Assembly (NCBI GenBank): GCA_044358015.1
Contig: JBIKOO010000007.1
Coordinates: 7,428-71,427 of the forward strand
Origin: Casp-actino8 sp044358015
GTDB taxonomy: Bacteria > Actinomycetota > Acidimicrobiia > Acidimicrobiales > Ilumatobacteraceae
Direction of reading: 5' to 3'
Length of the DNA stretch: 64,000 nt
How positions within the stretch are numbered: the first letter of the stretch is position 1; every line of letters starts with the position of its first letter. A program made the position numbers and the translations under genes. The notes below the pieces were generated by a model that did not search any database, was not told the origin of the DNA, and saw only the letters and a list, made by a program, of their open reading frames with translations. Of this stretch, positions 52,460 through 61,644 are shown one piece after another.

Positions 52460-53323
52460 TCAGGCCTCCGGGGAAGAATCAGTTGCTTCAGCAACAGGAG
52501 CTTTTGATGCAGCAAGACGGGCTTCGCGCTCGGCTTGAGCGGCAGCTGCTTGCGTACGAGCATTGGCCTGGTTCGCTGCGAACTCAGCCTTTTCGGCGTC
52601 GCTCTTTTCAGGGGCAACCAAACCAGGATTGCGCTTCGATGCGATGTAACGACCCTCGATCACTGCTTCGGCAATCATCTTTGACATCAATTCGTTCGCA
52701 CGAATTGCATCGTCGTTACCAGGAATTGGGAACGTGATGAGATCGGGGTCGACGTTGGTGTCAACGATTCCAACGATCGGAATACCGAGCTTGTTCGCTT
52801 CGGTGACGCCGATGTGTTCTTTCTTGGTGTCGATGATGAAGACACACTGCGGGCGCTTGGTCATGTGGCGAATACCGCTGAGGTTCTTCTGCAACTTGGC
52901 CAATTCGCGACTCTTCAAAAGAGCTTCTTTCTTCGGCATCAAAGCGAAGTCACCAGTTTCTTGAAGACGCTCAAGTTCGAGCATCTTCTGCACGCGCTTG
53001 TGAATCGTTTCAAAGTTGGTGAGCATTCCACCCAACCAACGCTCGTTGATGTACGGCATGCCGCACTTCTCGGCGAATCCAGCAATGGGGTCTTGAGCCT
53101 GCTGCTTTGTTCCAATGAACAGAACCGAACCGCCACCGGCGACCAAGTCACGCACGAATGCGTAAGCGGTCTCGATGCGCTCAAGGGTCTGCTGCAAGTC
53201 GATGATGTAAATGTCGTTGCGCTCACCGAAGATGAAGCGACGCATCTTGGGGTTCCAACGACGGGTTTGGTGACCGAAATGAACTCGGGCTTCCAATAGT
53301 TGACGCATCGTGACGATGGCCAT
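52460..53323 (-). CDS. rpsB: 30S ribosomal protein S2
   Basis: The product is 287 residues. MRQLLEARVHFGHQTRRWNPKM, VLFIGTKQQAQDPI and WLGGMLTNFETI are typical. The C-terminal 55 residues are Ala-rich and charged, an extension common in actinobacteria. ACAGGAGGACAGTGCC gives a strong ribosome site that can be hidden in the leader structure at 53330-53397. Confidence 0.97.
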   Translation of the reverse strand: MAIVTMRQLLEARVHFGHQTRRWNPKMRRFIFGERNDIYIIDLQQTLERIETAYAFVRDLVAGGGSVLFIGTKQQAQDPIAGFAEKCGMPYINERWLGGMLTNFETIHKRVQKMLELERLQETGDFALMPKKEALLKSRELAKLQKNLSGIRHMTKRPQCVFIIDTKKEHIGVTEANKLGIPIVGIVDTNVDPDLITFPIPGNDDAIRANELMSKMIAEAVIEGRYIASKRNPGLVAPEKSDAEKAEFAANQANARTQAAAAQAEREARLAASKAPVAEATDSSPEA

Positions 53324-53329
53324 GGCACT

Positions 53330-53397
53330 GTCCTCCTGTTTCTGCGGTTAGGGGCACGGGACCTCGCATCACAAAGTGACGACCGCAGGATGAGGAC
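53330..53397 (-). promoter_or_regulatory. structured rpsB leader able to sequester the ribosome site
   Basis: Two nested helices face each other: GTCCTC (53330-53335) with GAGGAC (53392-53397), and CTGCGGT (53342-53348) with ACCGCAG (53382-53388). A small inner TCAC-AAA-GTGA hairpin lies at 53369-53379. On the minus-strand mRNA the outer helix ties up AGGAGGAC, the rpsB ribosome site. This is the shape expected of an autogenous control element. A further 7-bp hairpin GCAAGAA/TTCTTGC sits upstream at 53416-53434. These account for most of the 165-bp gap. Confidence 0.45.
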
Positions 53398-53488
53398 CAT
53401 GCGTTCTGGTTTGGCGCAAGAACTTGTTTCTTGCACAGTTATTTCTTCAGGGGTGCAGACTAGCGGGATCAGGCCCCGAAGTGCCACC

Positions 53489-54001
53489 TCACCTGCCAAA
53501 AGACGCCGGACAACTCAACTGCTGAGCGACCGGCCGACCGCCACGGCGCGAATTAGGGATCAATCGGGCTCGAGTTCGACGTCGTCCCACATACGGCGTG
53601 GGATCTACATAACGAGCCGGTTTTCCTTCACTGATGTATCGCATGCTGAGATGAATGAGTCCGTTGGAGACACCTATCTGTTCACCAGACTTCACGATTT
53701 GCCCCGACCCGACATCAGGGCCAATCACGAGTCCCCCAATCGTCAGAACCACTGCGGGGTCAAATCCGGTGCTCGGTGTGGGATCAATCGTCACGAACTG
53801 CTGGTCAACGACCTTTCCCGCGAAGGTAATTCTTCCTGCCACGGGAGAAACAACCGAACGACCCACCGACTGCTCAAAATCAATTGTTCGACGCCCCGGG
53901 CAATAGGCGCAGGCCGGTTCAATGTACGGAAACGCCACCGCGGTATTGACAGGTGGCACCAAACAACTCGCAGTCACGAGAAAAGCAAAAAGAATCACCA
54001 A
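53489..54001 (-). CDS. degenerate M23 (LytM-like) peptidase, exported
   Basis: The product is about 170 residues; TTG 54001 or GTG 53998 would start it and give a signal peptide (ILFAFLVTASCLVPP). The M23 barrel shows SVVSPVAGRITFAGKVV, QFVTIDP and GEQIGVSNGLIHLSMRY, ending ARYVDPTPYVGRR. The late His of HxH-type motifs is replaced by HLSM, and the first HxxxD-type His is missing, so the zinc site looks incomplete. A role as a non-catalytic activator of cell-wall enzymes is plausible. It sits between the sigma-factor gene and rpsB, the usual actinobacterial place for an M23 gene. The start is uncertain. Confidence 0.65.
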   Translation of the reverse strand: MVILFAFLVTASCLVPPVNTAVAFPYIEPACAYCPGRRTIDFEQSVGRSVVSPVAGRITFAGKVVDQQFVTIDPTPSTGFDPAVVLTIGGLVIGPDVGSGQIVKSGEQIGVSNGLIHLSMRYISEGKPARYVDPTPYVGRRRTRARLIPNSRRGGRPVAQQLSCPASFGR

Positions 54002-54047
54002 ACAGCGTGAGCAAAAGTTAATGAGTGGCGGTGAACTGATTTTGGTT

Positions 54048-54854
54048 TTATACGCCAGCGGCTGACATGCGCGCCCGCAACAAGATGATTGCCTTTGAAT
54101 GGATCTGCGACACGCGACTTTCAGTGACACCAAGCACCGAGCCGATTTCAGCCAAGGTCATGCCTTCGTCGTAGTACAGCGCAACGACGGTACGTTCCCG
54201 TTCGGGCAAGCTTCGAATTTCTGAACGCATTGTTTGGCGCAACTCTTGATCTTCAACGATTGCATCAGGACCTTGATCGGGCGAAGCAGGCAATTGACGT
54301 TGCTCGCCGTCGCCACCGCCGACAACATGGTCAAGGGGACCAACGTTTGCGACCGAAATTGTTGATAACCACTTCTGCAATTCTTCGATATCAATCCCGA
54401 GTTCAGCGCAGATCTCTTCGTCAGTTGGCGCACGTTTGAGTTCATTCCCCAGCTTGGCAACTGCAGTTTCAATTTGCCGTGAACGTGAACGCACCGAGCG
54501 TGGCACCCAATCAAGGGCGCGCAATCCGTCAAGAATTGCACCCTTAATGCGCGGCACCGCGAAGGTTTCAAACTTGAATCCGCGGCTCGGATCAAATCGA
54601 TCAACTGCATCCATCAATCCAAAAACACCAGTGCCATTCAGTTCTCCGGTATCAATACCTGCCGGCAATCCAGCGGCGACACGGCCAGCGACGAACTTCA
54701 CAAGTGGCGAGTAGTGCACGATCAATTGATCGCGAGCAGCTTCATCACGCTCTTCAACCCAACGCACCCAAGCCCGCTCGATGGCCGGCGTTGTGCGCGA
54801 CGGTTTTTCCTCGGGCGCATCAGGTGTGTCGGTGTTGTTTTCGGGCTCGGTCAT
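54048..54854 (-). CDS. sigma factor of the FliA/WhiG family
   Basis: The product is 268 residues. Region 2 (GVFGLMDAVDRFDPSRGFKFETFAVPRIKGAILDGLRALDWVPRSVR) and the region 4 helix-turn-helix (LAEIGSVLGVTESRVSQIHSKAI) are the signatures of FliA/WhiG-type factors. WhiG controls development in streptomycetes and FliA controls flagella elsewhere. No flagellar or sporulation genes are in the window, so its regulon is unknown. Gene order next to xerC and rpsB matches other actinobacteria. Confidence 0.9.
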   Translation of the reverse strand: MTEPENNTDTPDAPEEKPSRTTPAIERAWVRWVEERDEAARDQLIVHYSPLVKFVAGRVAAGLPAGIDTGELNGTGVFGLMDAVDRFDPSRGFKFETFAVPRIKGAILDGLRALDWVPRSVRSRSRQIETAVAKLGNELKRAPTDEEICAELGIDIEELQKWLSTISVANVGPLDHVVGGGDGEQRQLPASPDQGPDAIVEDQELRQTMRSEIRSLPERERTVVALYYDEGMTLAEIGSVLGVTESRVSQIHSKAIILLRARMSAAGV

Positions 54855-54899
54855 GTTCGTAAAACGTTCGTCGGTTGCAGTGGCGTCATGCCCAGACCG

Positions 54900-55802
54900 C
54901 TAGGCCCGAGGATGAGTACTTGTATACACCGACCGTAGACGCTCTTTACTGACGTGCGTGTATCGCTGGGTCGTCGCCACGTCGCTGTGGCCCAAAAGTT
55001 CTTGGACTGACCGCAAATCGGCCCCTCCATCCAGCAAATGTGTGGCGTAGGTATGGCGCAAAGCGTGAGGGTGCGTGGGATTCACCGACCGCTCGTCAAG
55101 AACCCTGCGCACATCACGGGTACCGAGTCGCCCACCTTTTGAATTCAAGAACAGGGCGGCCCCAGAAAGTGCGCCCGTCACTTCGGGTCGCGATGTCAGC
55201 CAGTCTTGAATGGTTTCAACGGCCGCAAGAGACATCGGGACCCGGCGTTCTTTACCGCCCTTACCCCACACCGTGACAACACTGCGCTTGAGATCAACAC
55301 TGTCAATATCAAGATTGCACAGTTCGCTCACACGCAGACCGCTTCCGTACAGCACTTCAAGTAGCGCATCATTGCGACGGCGACGCCACAGTGGTTCGGC
55401 TTCGTCAATCTCGGTTGGTTCGAGCAGTGTCTGCAACTCTGGCCCATCAAGAACTCTTGGAAGGCGACCTTCGCCCGTTGGTGCGCGTAAGGCCACAGCT
55501 GGATCAACCTCAACCAAACCAGTTCGGCGGGCCCAAGAAAAGTAGCGCCGTAATGCCGATGCTTTTCGGGCAATGCTGCGTTTAGCAAATGAACGTGATC
55601 CGAGATAGGCCAAGTACCGGCGCAAGATTAAGCGGTCAACGCGGGCTGGCGTATCGGCCAATCCCCTTTCGGCCCATTCAACAAAATCAACGAGATCACT
55701 GCGATAAGCCGCCAACGTGTTTTCAGAGACTGATGTCAACGAACCAATGAAGTCATCAACTCCCCACGTTGCACTGAACGTTTCGCCGGCTGATTGATGC
55801 AC
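54900..55802 (-). CDS. xerC: XerC-type tyrosine recombinase
   Basis: The product is 300 residues. Catalytic residues are R in LYGSGLRVSEL, K in FLNSKGGRLG, HxxR in HPHALRHTYATHLL, H in LLGHSDVATTQ, and Y in RYTHVSKERL. The N-terminal SAM-like domain has LAAYRSDLVDFVEWAE. It resolves chromosome dimers at dif. It is in the standard chromosomal place, not on a mobile element. Confidence 0.9.
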   Translation of the reverse strand: MHQSAGETFSATWGVDDFIGSLTSVSENTLAAYRSDLVDFVEWAERGLADTPARVDRLILRRYLAYLGSRSFAKRSIARKASALRRYFSWARRTGLVEVDPAVALRAPTGEGRLPRVLDGPELQTLLEPTEIDEAEPLWRRRRNDALLEVLYGSGLRVSELCNLDIDSVDLKRSVVTVWGKGGKERRVPMSLAAVETIQDWLTSRPEVTGALSGAALFLNSKGGRLGTRDVRRVLDERSVNPTHPHALRHTYATHLLDGGADLRSVQELLGHSDVATTQRYTHVSKERLRSVYTSTHPRA

Positions 55803-55831
55803 GATGTCAGAGTACAGAGTCGATGAGACCC

Positions 55832-57055
55832 TTATCGGGCACCTACGCGTTCAAACCAGCCAGCAGTGCACATCAGCCAACCATGTGCCTCTAATCGACC
55901 GAGGCTGACGGCGACATCACCAAATGACATCGCCAGTTTTTCACTGGCCAGTCGGGCAACTTCATTCAGTGTGAGTGGATCGGTTGTGATTAAGTCAAGG
56001 ACATCTGAATCGGGCCACAGTGGCAGCTGACGTGCATCAAAACTTGGCACAATTCGCCGAGTATCAAGGCCGAGCGCCATCAATACATCTTCTGGTTCAA
56101 TAGCGACTAAGGCACCATCACGGATGAGCATGTTGGTCCCTTGCGCAGCTTTTGTCGATGTGGCACCAGGTACCGCCATCACCGTGACACCGCGATCCAA
56201 TGCCTCACGAACCGTAATTAAAGAACCACCATCAAGACGCGATTCAACGACGAGCAACACCTCACTCAACGCTGCAATGATGCGATTGCGTAAAGGAAAG
56301 CGATATGGCAACGGTCCGGTGCCCGGCGGGTTTTCGGATAGTAGCAAACCGCGTTCGCCGACCTCAGCCCACAGACTGTGATGCTCTCGTGGATAGACCA
56401 CGTCGAGTCCCGTTGCCACGACCGCGATTGGACCAGCATTGTCTGTTGATTCAGAACTGGGTTTTTCAGACACCGCCGCCAACACTCCACGATGTGCGGC
56501 GGCATCAATGCCGCGCGCCAAACCCGAAACCACGGCAACGCCATTTTGTGCCAACGTCTTGCCAAACGTGAATGCCGTACTGCGGCCGTGCTCTGTTGCA
56601 TTTCGCGTTCCAACAATTCCGACACGACGACATGAGAGCAATTCAAGATTGCCACGCGAATACAACAATGGCGGCGCATCCTGATCATCGTTCAACTGCT
56701 GTGGATATTGGCCACGACCAATAACGTGCAGATCCATCGTTTCAAGTGCTTGTGGTAGATCAACGTTGCCACGAAGAGCTTCACACCACACATCGCCCAG
56801 CATGCGCTTGATTGTTTTTGAACAGTGAGTCGTCAATAGCGCATGAACATTGGGTGCAATATCAACCATTGGCGAACGATGCTCGACTGACCAACCACTT
56901 AACACCGCGCTGATGTCACTGGGTTCTCCCAACGACAGCAATGTCCGTAACCGTTTTGGGGTCATCCATGGCAGTAGCGCAAGTCGCGTTGCCGTGTCTT
57001 TAAGTTTCTCAACGGACTGTTGTATCTCGACGGGCTGTTGTGACTGGATCAACAT
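55832..57055 (-). CDS. dprA: DNA-processing protein DprA
   Basis: The product is 407 residues. The Rossmann core has RRVGIVGTRNATEHGRSTAF, VVSGLARGIDAAAHRGVL and RNRIIAALSEVLLVVESRLDGG; a winged-helix C-terminus follows (TLNEVARLASEKLAMSFGDVAVSLGRLEAHG). It loads RecA on incoming single strands in transformation. It starts 2 bp after comM, a natural-transformation pair. Confidence 0.93.
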   Translation of the reverse strand: MLIQSQQPVEIQQSVEKLKDTATRLALLPWMTPKRLRTLLSLGEPSDISAVLSGWSVEHRSPMVDIAPNVHALLTTHCSKTIKRMLGDVWCEALRGNVDLPQALETMDLHVIGRGQYPQQLNDDQDAPPLLYSRGNLELLSCRRVGIVGTRNATEHGRSTAFTFGKTLAQNGVAVVSGLARGIDAAAHRGVLAAVSEKPSSESTDNAGPIAVVATGLDVVYPREHHSLWAEVGERGLLLSENPPGTGPLPYRFPLRNRIIAALSEVLLVVESRLDGGSLITVREALDRGVTVMAVPGATSTKAAQGTNMLIRDGALVAIEPEDVLMALGLDTRRIVPSFDARQLPLWPDSDVLDLITTDPLTLNEVARLASEKLAMSFGDVAVSLGRLEAHGWLMCTAGWFERVGAR

Positions 57056-57057
57056 GG

Positions 57058-58638
57058 TTACACCACTTGCCGCAAGTCATCGCCTCGACGTGGCGCAATC
57101 CGCGCCCGTAATGCTAAGGCCGCGGCAATGTGTCGATCGCTCAGTGCACCTTCGTGCAGATCGCGATCGGCCAAAGTTCGTGCAACTCGCCGTACCCGAT
57201 GAAGTCCACGTCCGGTCAGCCGACCGATTTCTAGTTCGTAACGCAACAAGTTCATCCCTGCTTCAGAGACTGGAGCAAACTGTTCAAGCAACTCACCTGA
57301 CAAACGTGCGTTCAACATTCCCTGTCGTTCGATTGCAATTGATCGAGTACGCAACACGCGAGCGGCCACCGATTCAGTGTTCTCACCCAATTCTCCTCCC
57401 AATAATTCATCCACTCCTGGACGGTGCACCAAAACACGCACATCAAATCGATCAAGAAATGGACCATTAAAGCGGCGTCGATATTTAGCGAGCGCCGCTT
57501 CATCACATTCGCACGAACCTGGCGCACCACCACCACATGGGCACGGGTTGGTCGCACCAATCAACGTGAATCGAGCGGGTAACGACACCCGCGTATTTGC
57601 TCGCGCCACGCGCACGACACCCTCTTCAAGTGGTTGTCGTAAACCGTCAAGAGTTGACGGGGCAAACTCGCCTAACTCGTCGAGGAAGAGCACCCCGCCG
57701 TGCGCCAAGGAAACTTCACCAGGCCGCATTGAGGTCGACCCACCGCCAACAATTGAAACTGCGCTCGCCGAATGATGGGGCATGCGGATGGGTGGTCGCG
57801 TCACAAGACCATTCGCAGGAAGCGGTTCACCAGCCGCCGAACGAATCATCGTCGCCTCAAGTGCTGTCTCATCATCAAGGATGGGCAAAATACCGGGCAA
57901 TCGTTGAGCCAACATCGTCTTTCCTGATCCCGGTGGACCGACCAACAAAAGGTGATGTCCCCCACTCGCCGACAGTTCAAGACCAAGTCGCGCTGCCGTC
58001 TGACCGCGTACGTCGGACAGATCAGGAATCTTTTCGACACCGACATCGGCGCCTTTGCTTTCGTTGATATCTGGCCATGCCATATTGCCGACGAGACATT
58101 CAGCAACTTGACGCAAAGATTGAGCGACGCGTACTGCCGGCGGACGAGCGATGCGGGCTTCGGCAACATTGCCAGCCGGAACAATGACCCCGCGTAACGG
58201 TTTCATCGACGGAAGTTCGTATTCGTCATCGTCAGCTGCTGGTGTTCCGCTGCGAAGCGCCATGACCATTGGGGCAACTCCACTCACTGCACGCACGCGT
58301 CCGTCAAGACCAAGTTCACCGATGAAAGCAAGACCATCTGCGCACTCGGCTGGCAATTGTTCGTCACTAATCAACAACGCAATCGCAATTGCAAGATCGA
58401 GAGCACTACCGACTTTCTTGTGCGTGGACGGGGCAAGGTTCAAGGTGATGCGCCGACTCGGCCAGTAAAACCCACTTGTCACAATGGCCGCACGAACACG
58501 ATCGCGAGCCTCGCGACAGACATCATCGGGCCGGCCCAAAATTGTGAACCCTGGCAATCCAAGCCCGATATGCGCTTCCACCATGACTTGACAACCCGTG
58601 GCGGCAACCACACTCGCAGTACGTACTGCTGACAACAT
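57058..58638 (-). CDS. comM: ComM/YifB-family AAA+ ATPase
   Basis: The product is about 526 residues. ATG 58638 is fixed by TTGGAGGA upstream and matches the family N-terminus (MLSAVRTASVVAATGCQVMVEAHIGLGLPGF). The AAA+ module has LLVGPPGSGKTMLAQRLPGIL near 215 and GGVLFLDELGEFAPSTLDGLRQPLEEG; the C-terminal Mg-chelatase-type domain follows. ComM drives branch migration during natural transformation. It forms a unit with dprA. Confidence 0.93.
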   Translation of the reverse strand: MLSAVRTASVVAATGCQVMVEAHIGLGLPGFTILGRPDDVCREARDRVRAAIVTSGFYWPSRRITLNLAPSTHKKVGSALDLAIAIALLISDEQLPAECADGLAFIGELGLDGRVRAVSGVAPMVMALRSGTPAADDDEYELPSMKPLRGVIVPAGNVAEARIARPPAVRVAQSLRQVAECLVGNMAWPDINESKGADVGVEKIPDLSDVRGQTAARLGLELSASGGHHLLLVGPPGSGKTMLAQRLPGILPILDDETALEATMIRSAAGEPLPANGLVTRPPIRMPHHSASAVSIVGGGSTSMRPGEVSLAHGGVLFLDELGEFAPSTLDGLRQPLEEGVVRVARANTRVSLPARFTLIGATNPCPCGGGAPGSCECDEAALAKYRRRFNGPFLDRFDVRVLVHRPGVDELLGGELGENTESVAARVLRTRSIAIERQGMLNARLSGELLEQFAPVSEAGMNLLRYELEIGRLTGRGLHRVRRVARTLADRDLHEGALSDRHIAAALALRARIAPRRGDDLRQVV

Positions 58639-58754
58639 GCATTCCTCCAAAATGATTAATCGCAGAGATTTCTGCTCGCGACATAGTGGGGATGACCTCG
58701 AATTCACGGTGACATACGGCGTGACATAACTCAGAGGCCAGCGTCTGAGAGACT

Positions 58755-58773
58755 GTGAATTCATGAAATTCAC
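58755..58773 (+). promoter_or_regulatory. inverted repeat enclosing the start codon of the lipoprotein gene
   Basis: GTGAATT pairs with AATTCAC around the loop CATGA, which contains the ATG at 58763. The 124-bp gap upstream also holds GTGACATA twice (58709-58716 and 58721-58728) and the dyad CTCAGA/TCTGAG (58730-58749). The gene lacks a clear ribosome site. Confidence 0.4.
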
Positions 58774-59209
58774 AAGTGGTCTACCTAAGGTTTTGTTGAC
58801 AACTGGATGTGCGCTGGTGTTGACAGCCCTCAGTGTCGGATGCAGCGACGCCGAACGCGGCGGAGCCAACTTTTGTGGCGAACTAGAAAAACAACTACCT
58901 GGACTCACTGGCCCGTTAACTGTCACTTCAGATATCGGAGATTTGCTCAGCCGTTATAAGAGTCTGTCCAAGATCACTCCTCTTGCCATCGAATCTGATT
59001 GGAAGACAGTCACCGCTCTCATCGACCAGGCGGCCGATGTTGATCCCGAAGATCCGCTGAGTCGTCAAGAACTTTCTGATGCGGCCTACAAAGCCGAACG
59101 ACCCGCGCGCAATATTGCGACGTGGGTCGAATCAACGTGTGGCCTAGCAATGCCCGATGTCATTGGTCTTGAAGGCAGCATTGCGCCCCCAACCACTCTT
59201 GCGCCGTAG
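58763..59209 (+). CDS. small lipoprotein of unknown function
   Basis: The product is 148 residues. A signal peptide ends in the lipobox ALSVGC (Cys about 29). The mature part is helical and Cys-poor (one pair, CGELEKQLPG and STCGLAMPD), with a Pro/Thr tail. No domain is recognised. Exported, membrane-anchored. It lies between divergent comM and convergent clpP. Confidence 0.65.
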   Translation: MKFTSGLPKVLLTTGCALVLTALSVGCSDAERGGANFCGELEKQLPGLTGPLTVTSDIGDLLSRYKSLSKITPLAIESDWKTVTALIDQAADVDPEDPLSRQELSDAAYKAERPARNIATWVESTCGLAMPDVIGLEGSIAPPTTLAP

Positions 59210-59219
59210 CGCAACGAGA

Positions 59220-59819
59220 TCAGCGGATTTCGCCGCGCTTCAAAATTACTTTGTCAACCAAGCCATATTCTTGTGCTTGTTCGGCGGTGAACCAGCGGTC
59301 GCGTTCGGCGTCAGCCTGAATGCGCTCGAGGGTTTGACCCGAGTGGAACGCGGTGAGTTCAGCCATGCGACGCTTGGTGTAACCCAACTGCTCAACTTGA
59401 ATTGAGATGTCGGTGGCCTGACCGCGAAGTCCGGCCAGGGGCTGGTGCATCATGATGCGCGCGTTAGGAAGCGTGTAACGCTTACCAGTCGTTCCGGCGG
59501 TCAACAAGAATTGACCCATGGAAGCCGCAAGGCCCATGCATACGGTTGCGACATCGCAACTCACAAATTGCATGGTGTCGTAAATCGCCATACCAGCGGT
59601 CACTGAACCGCCAGGACTATTGATGTACAACCAAATATCGGCCGCGGGATCTTCGCCTTCGAGGTACAGCAATTGAGCACAGATCTGGTTCGCCATGTCA
59701 TCGTTGACATCAGTACCCAACATGATCACGCGGTTCTTCAAAAGGCGGGTGAAGATATCGGAACGTCCGGCGCCATCGCCAGCATCGAGGCCCATGGGAG
59801 CAGTTGCATCAAAAGTCAT
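59220..59819 (-). CDS. clpP: ATP-dependent Clp protease proteolytic subunit
   Basis: The product is 199 residues. The catalytic triad is Ser in GLAASMGQFLLTAG, His in IMMHQPLAGLRG and Asp in AERDRWFTAEQAQ. It forms the ClpP barrel with ClpX/ClpC partners encoded elsewhere. It stands alone here; actinobacteria usually have two clpP genes in tandem, and the second is not in this window. Confidence 0.95.
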   Translation of the reverse strand: MTFDATAPMGLDAGDGAGRSDIFTRLLKNRVIMLGTDVNDDMANQICAQLLYLEGEDPAADIWLYINSPGGSVTAGMAIYDTMQFVSCDVATVCMGLAASMGQFLLTAGTTGKRYTLPNARIMMHQPLAGLRGQATDISIQVEQLGYTKRRMAELTAFHSGQTLERIQADAERDRWFTAEQAQEYGLVDKVILKRGEIR

Positions 59820-59856
59820 ACGCTGAGACTACCTCTCGGTATGACACAATGTCGGC

Positions 59857-60375
59857 GTGGTAACACCCGAAAAATTCACACCAAATACGGATGACCTGCT
59901 CCAGAACAATCAGCATTTTTCCCAGAATTTTCCCGATAACGGACTTGCCCTCGCCCCCAAGCGACACCTGGCGATTGTCGCTTGTATGGACAGTCGTATG
60001 GACATTTTCCAGATGCTCGGGCTTGCCCATGGCGATGCTCACATCATTCGCAACGCCGGCGGAGTTGTGACCGATGATGTCATTCGTTCGCTCGTGCTGT
60101 CGCAACGCCGCCTCGGCACCCAAGAAGTGATCCTGATACATCACACCAACTGCGGATTACACAATGTTGAGGAAGATGCGTTCAAACACGAAATTGAGGA
60201 CGAGTGCGGTGTTCGCCCCTGGTGGGCGCTGGAATCATTCCGTGATCCGTATCAGAGCGTCACGCAAAATATGAAACGCCTATCGATGAGCCCCTTCATC
60301 AAATACAAATTGCATATTCGCGGTTTTGTCTATGACGTCGAAGACGGCCTGTTGCACGAGGCCCCTAGCGCCTGA
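59857..60375 (+). CDS. beta-carbonic anhydrase
   Basis: The product is 172 residues from GTG 59857. Zinc-site motifs are IVACMDSRMD (Cys, Asp-Arg pair) and LIHHTNCGL (His, Cys). It hydrates CO2. It is divergent from clpP and overlaps the convergent PLP-enzyme gene by 11 bp at the 3' end. Confidence 0.9.
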   Translation: MVTPEKFTPNTDDLLQNNQHFSQNFPDNGLALAPKRHLAIVACMDSRMDIFQMLGLAHGDAHIIRNAGGVVTDDVIRSLVLSQRRLGTQEVILIHHTNCGLHNVEEDAFKHEIEDECGVRPWWALESFRDPYQSVTQNMKRLSMSPFIKYKLHIRGFVYDVEDGLLHEAPSA

Positions 60376-61636
60376 TCCCCGATAGCACCACTGCGACTCG
60401 AGCCGTGTTCGCGAACTGCGAACGCATTGCTAGCAGACCAGCAACACCGGCGGTTCCAGTTGGACTTGCATTAATTGATGTCGTTCGGGGAGCAAGTTGC
60501 GATGCATCGATCACTTCAGACTCTCGTGCGACCACAACTTGACCATTCGTCTGCTGAATCTGTGCAAGATCAGCAACCCAGTCGTACGTCTCGTCATCAA
60601 GGATTCCGTCGGCTAACGAAACGGGCTCGGACTCCCATGGCCACATGTGTTGCGTCCAATGTTGCGCGGGTTTTGCATCTGATTGCGCAGTATTCCATGC
60701 TCGCGATAACGGCGCGCACCCTTCGGTTTGCACTGCCACAAGAGGCGCGGCGATTCCTGACTCGCTGAGTCCGCGCGAAAGCGATGCCGCAAAAGCGCCA
60801 CCACCGACTTGCACAAAAACTGCGTCAAGTTCGGAGATATTTACATGTGCTAATTGCTGCCCCATTTCCCAGCCAATGGTTCGACCACCATCAAGACATA
60901 ACGCATTTTCAGGACCTTGCACGCTGAAAGGAATTGAACCGTTGTTGACGGCTTCGCGGAATCTCAAGACCGTCGGATCGCCAGGGGGATCTTGGCTTTG
61001 ACGAGCACAACGGTTAATCCGTGCGCCAAGTGCAGTGAGTGTTTCAACAACAACGCCTCCGGCCCACTCTGGAATGAATACGTCAATGGGCCATTTCGCG
61101 GCTGCCGCCAAAGTAGACGCAGCGATTGCTGCATTGCCACATGATGAAATAGCAAGAGTTGGACGTGACGATGGATGAGCCCATGGCGCGATACCCAATT
61201 CTTCGGCAACGAAAAGGTGCAAAAGAATTGACATCAAGTGTCGGGCCTTCTGACTTCCGCCGACATTGTGGGTTTCGTCTTTCACCCAGATTCCACCTGG
61301 TGATTCAAAAGACAATTCATCGCTGAAGGCGGACTGATAAGTCAATGGCGTGGTCACAAAACCAACACCACCTACTTTGGTGATCGCATCATCAATACGT
61401 TGAACAAGAACGATTGTTTGCTCATCGGTCATTCCGTTAGCCGTAGCAAATTGCCACCACAACATATTGCGACGAAAAGCAATGAACGGATTGGGATGAC
61501 TTTCAACAATGTGTTGATCGCTCTGATCGATCAACAAAACATGATGTCGATCGCCATTCTCGTTAGGGCAACGCCACGGCGCAAACGTGTCTACCGAAAC
61601 CTTTTCGGCGCACGTTGCACACGTGAATCCAGACAT
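60365..61636 (-). CDS. threonine-synthase-like PLP enzyme
   Basis: The product is 423 residues. A short N-terminal ribbon has C6-x2-C9 and C23. The PLP lysine is K130 in NVGGSQKARH, and the phosphate loop is ISSCGNAAIAASTLAAAA. The fold type II layout resembles threonine synthase and diaminopropionate-ammonia-lyase relatives. No homoserine-pathway genes are near, so the substrate is open. It lies 8 bp after another PLP enzyme, suggesting paired action. Confidence 0.8.
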   Translation of the reverse strand: MSGFTCATCAEKVSVDTFAPWRCPNENGDRHHVLLIDQSDQHIVESHPNPFIAFRRNMLWWQFATANGMTDEQTIVLVQRIDDAITKVGGVGFVTTPLTYQSAFSDELSFESPGGIWVKDETHNVGGSQKARHLMSILLHLFVAEELGIAPWAHPSSRPTLAISSCGNAAIAASTLAAAAKWPIDVFIPEWAGGVVVETLTALGARINRCARQSQDPPGDPTVLRFREAVNNGSIPFSVQGPENALCLDGGRTIGWEMGQQLAHVNISELDAVFVQVGGGAFAASLSRGLSESGIAAPLVAVQTEGCAPLSRAWNTAQSDAKPAQHWTQHMWPWESEPVSLADGILDDETYDWVADLAQIQQTNGQVVVARESEVIDASQLAPRTTSINASPTGTAGVAGLLAMRSQFANTARVAVVLSGIRR

Positions 61637-61644
61637 GTATTACT

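Noticed and set aside
54900..55802. Tyrosine recombinase as sign of an integrated element
   Set aside because: It is XerC in the conserved comM-dprA-xerC-sigma order, with no attachment repeats or phage genes.
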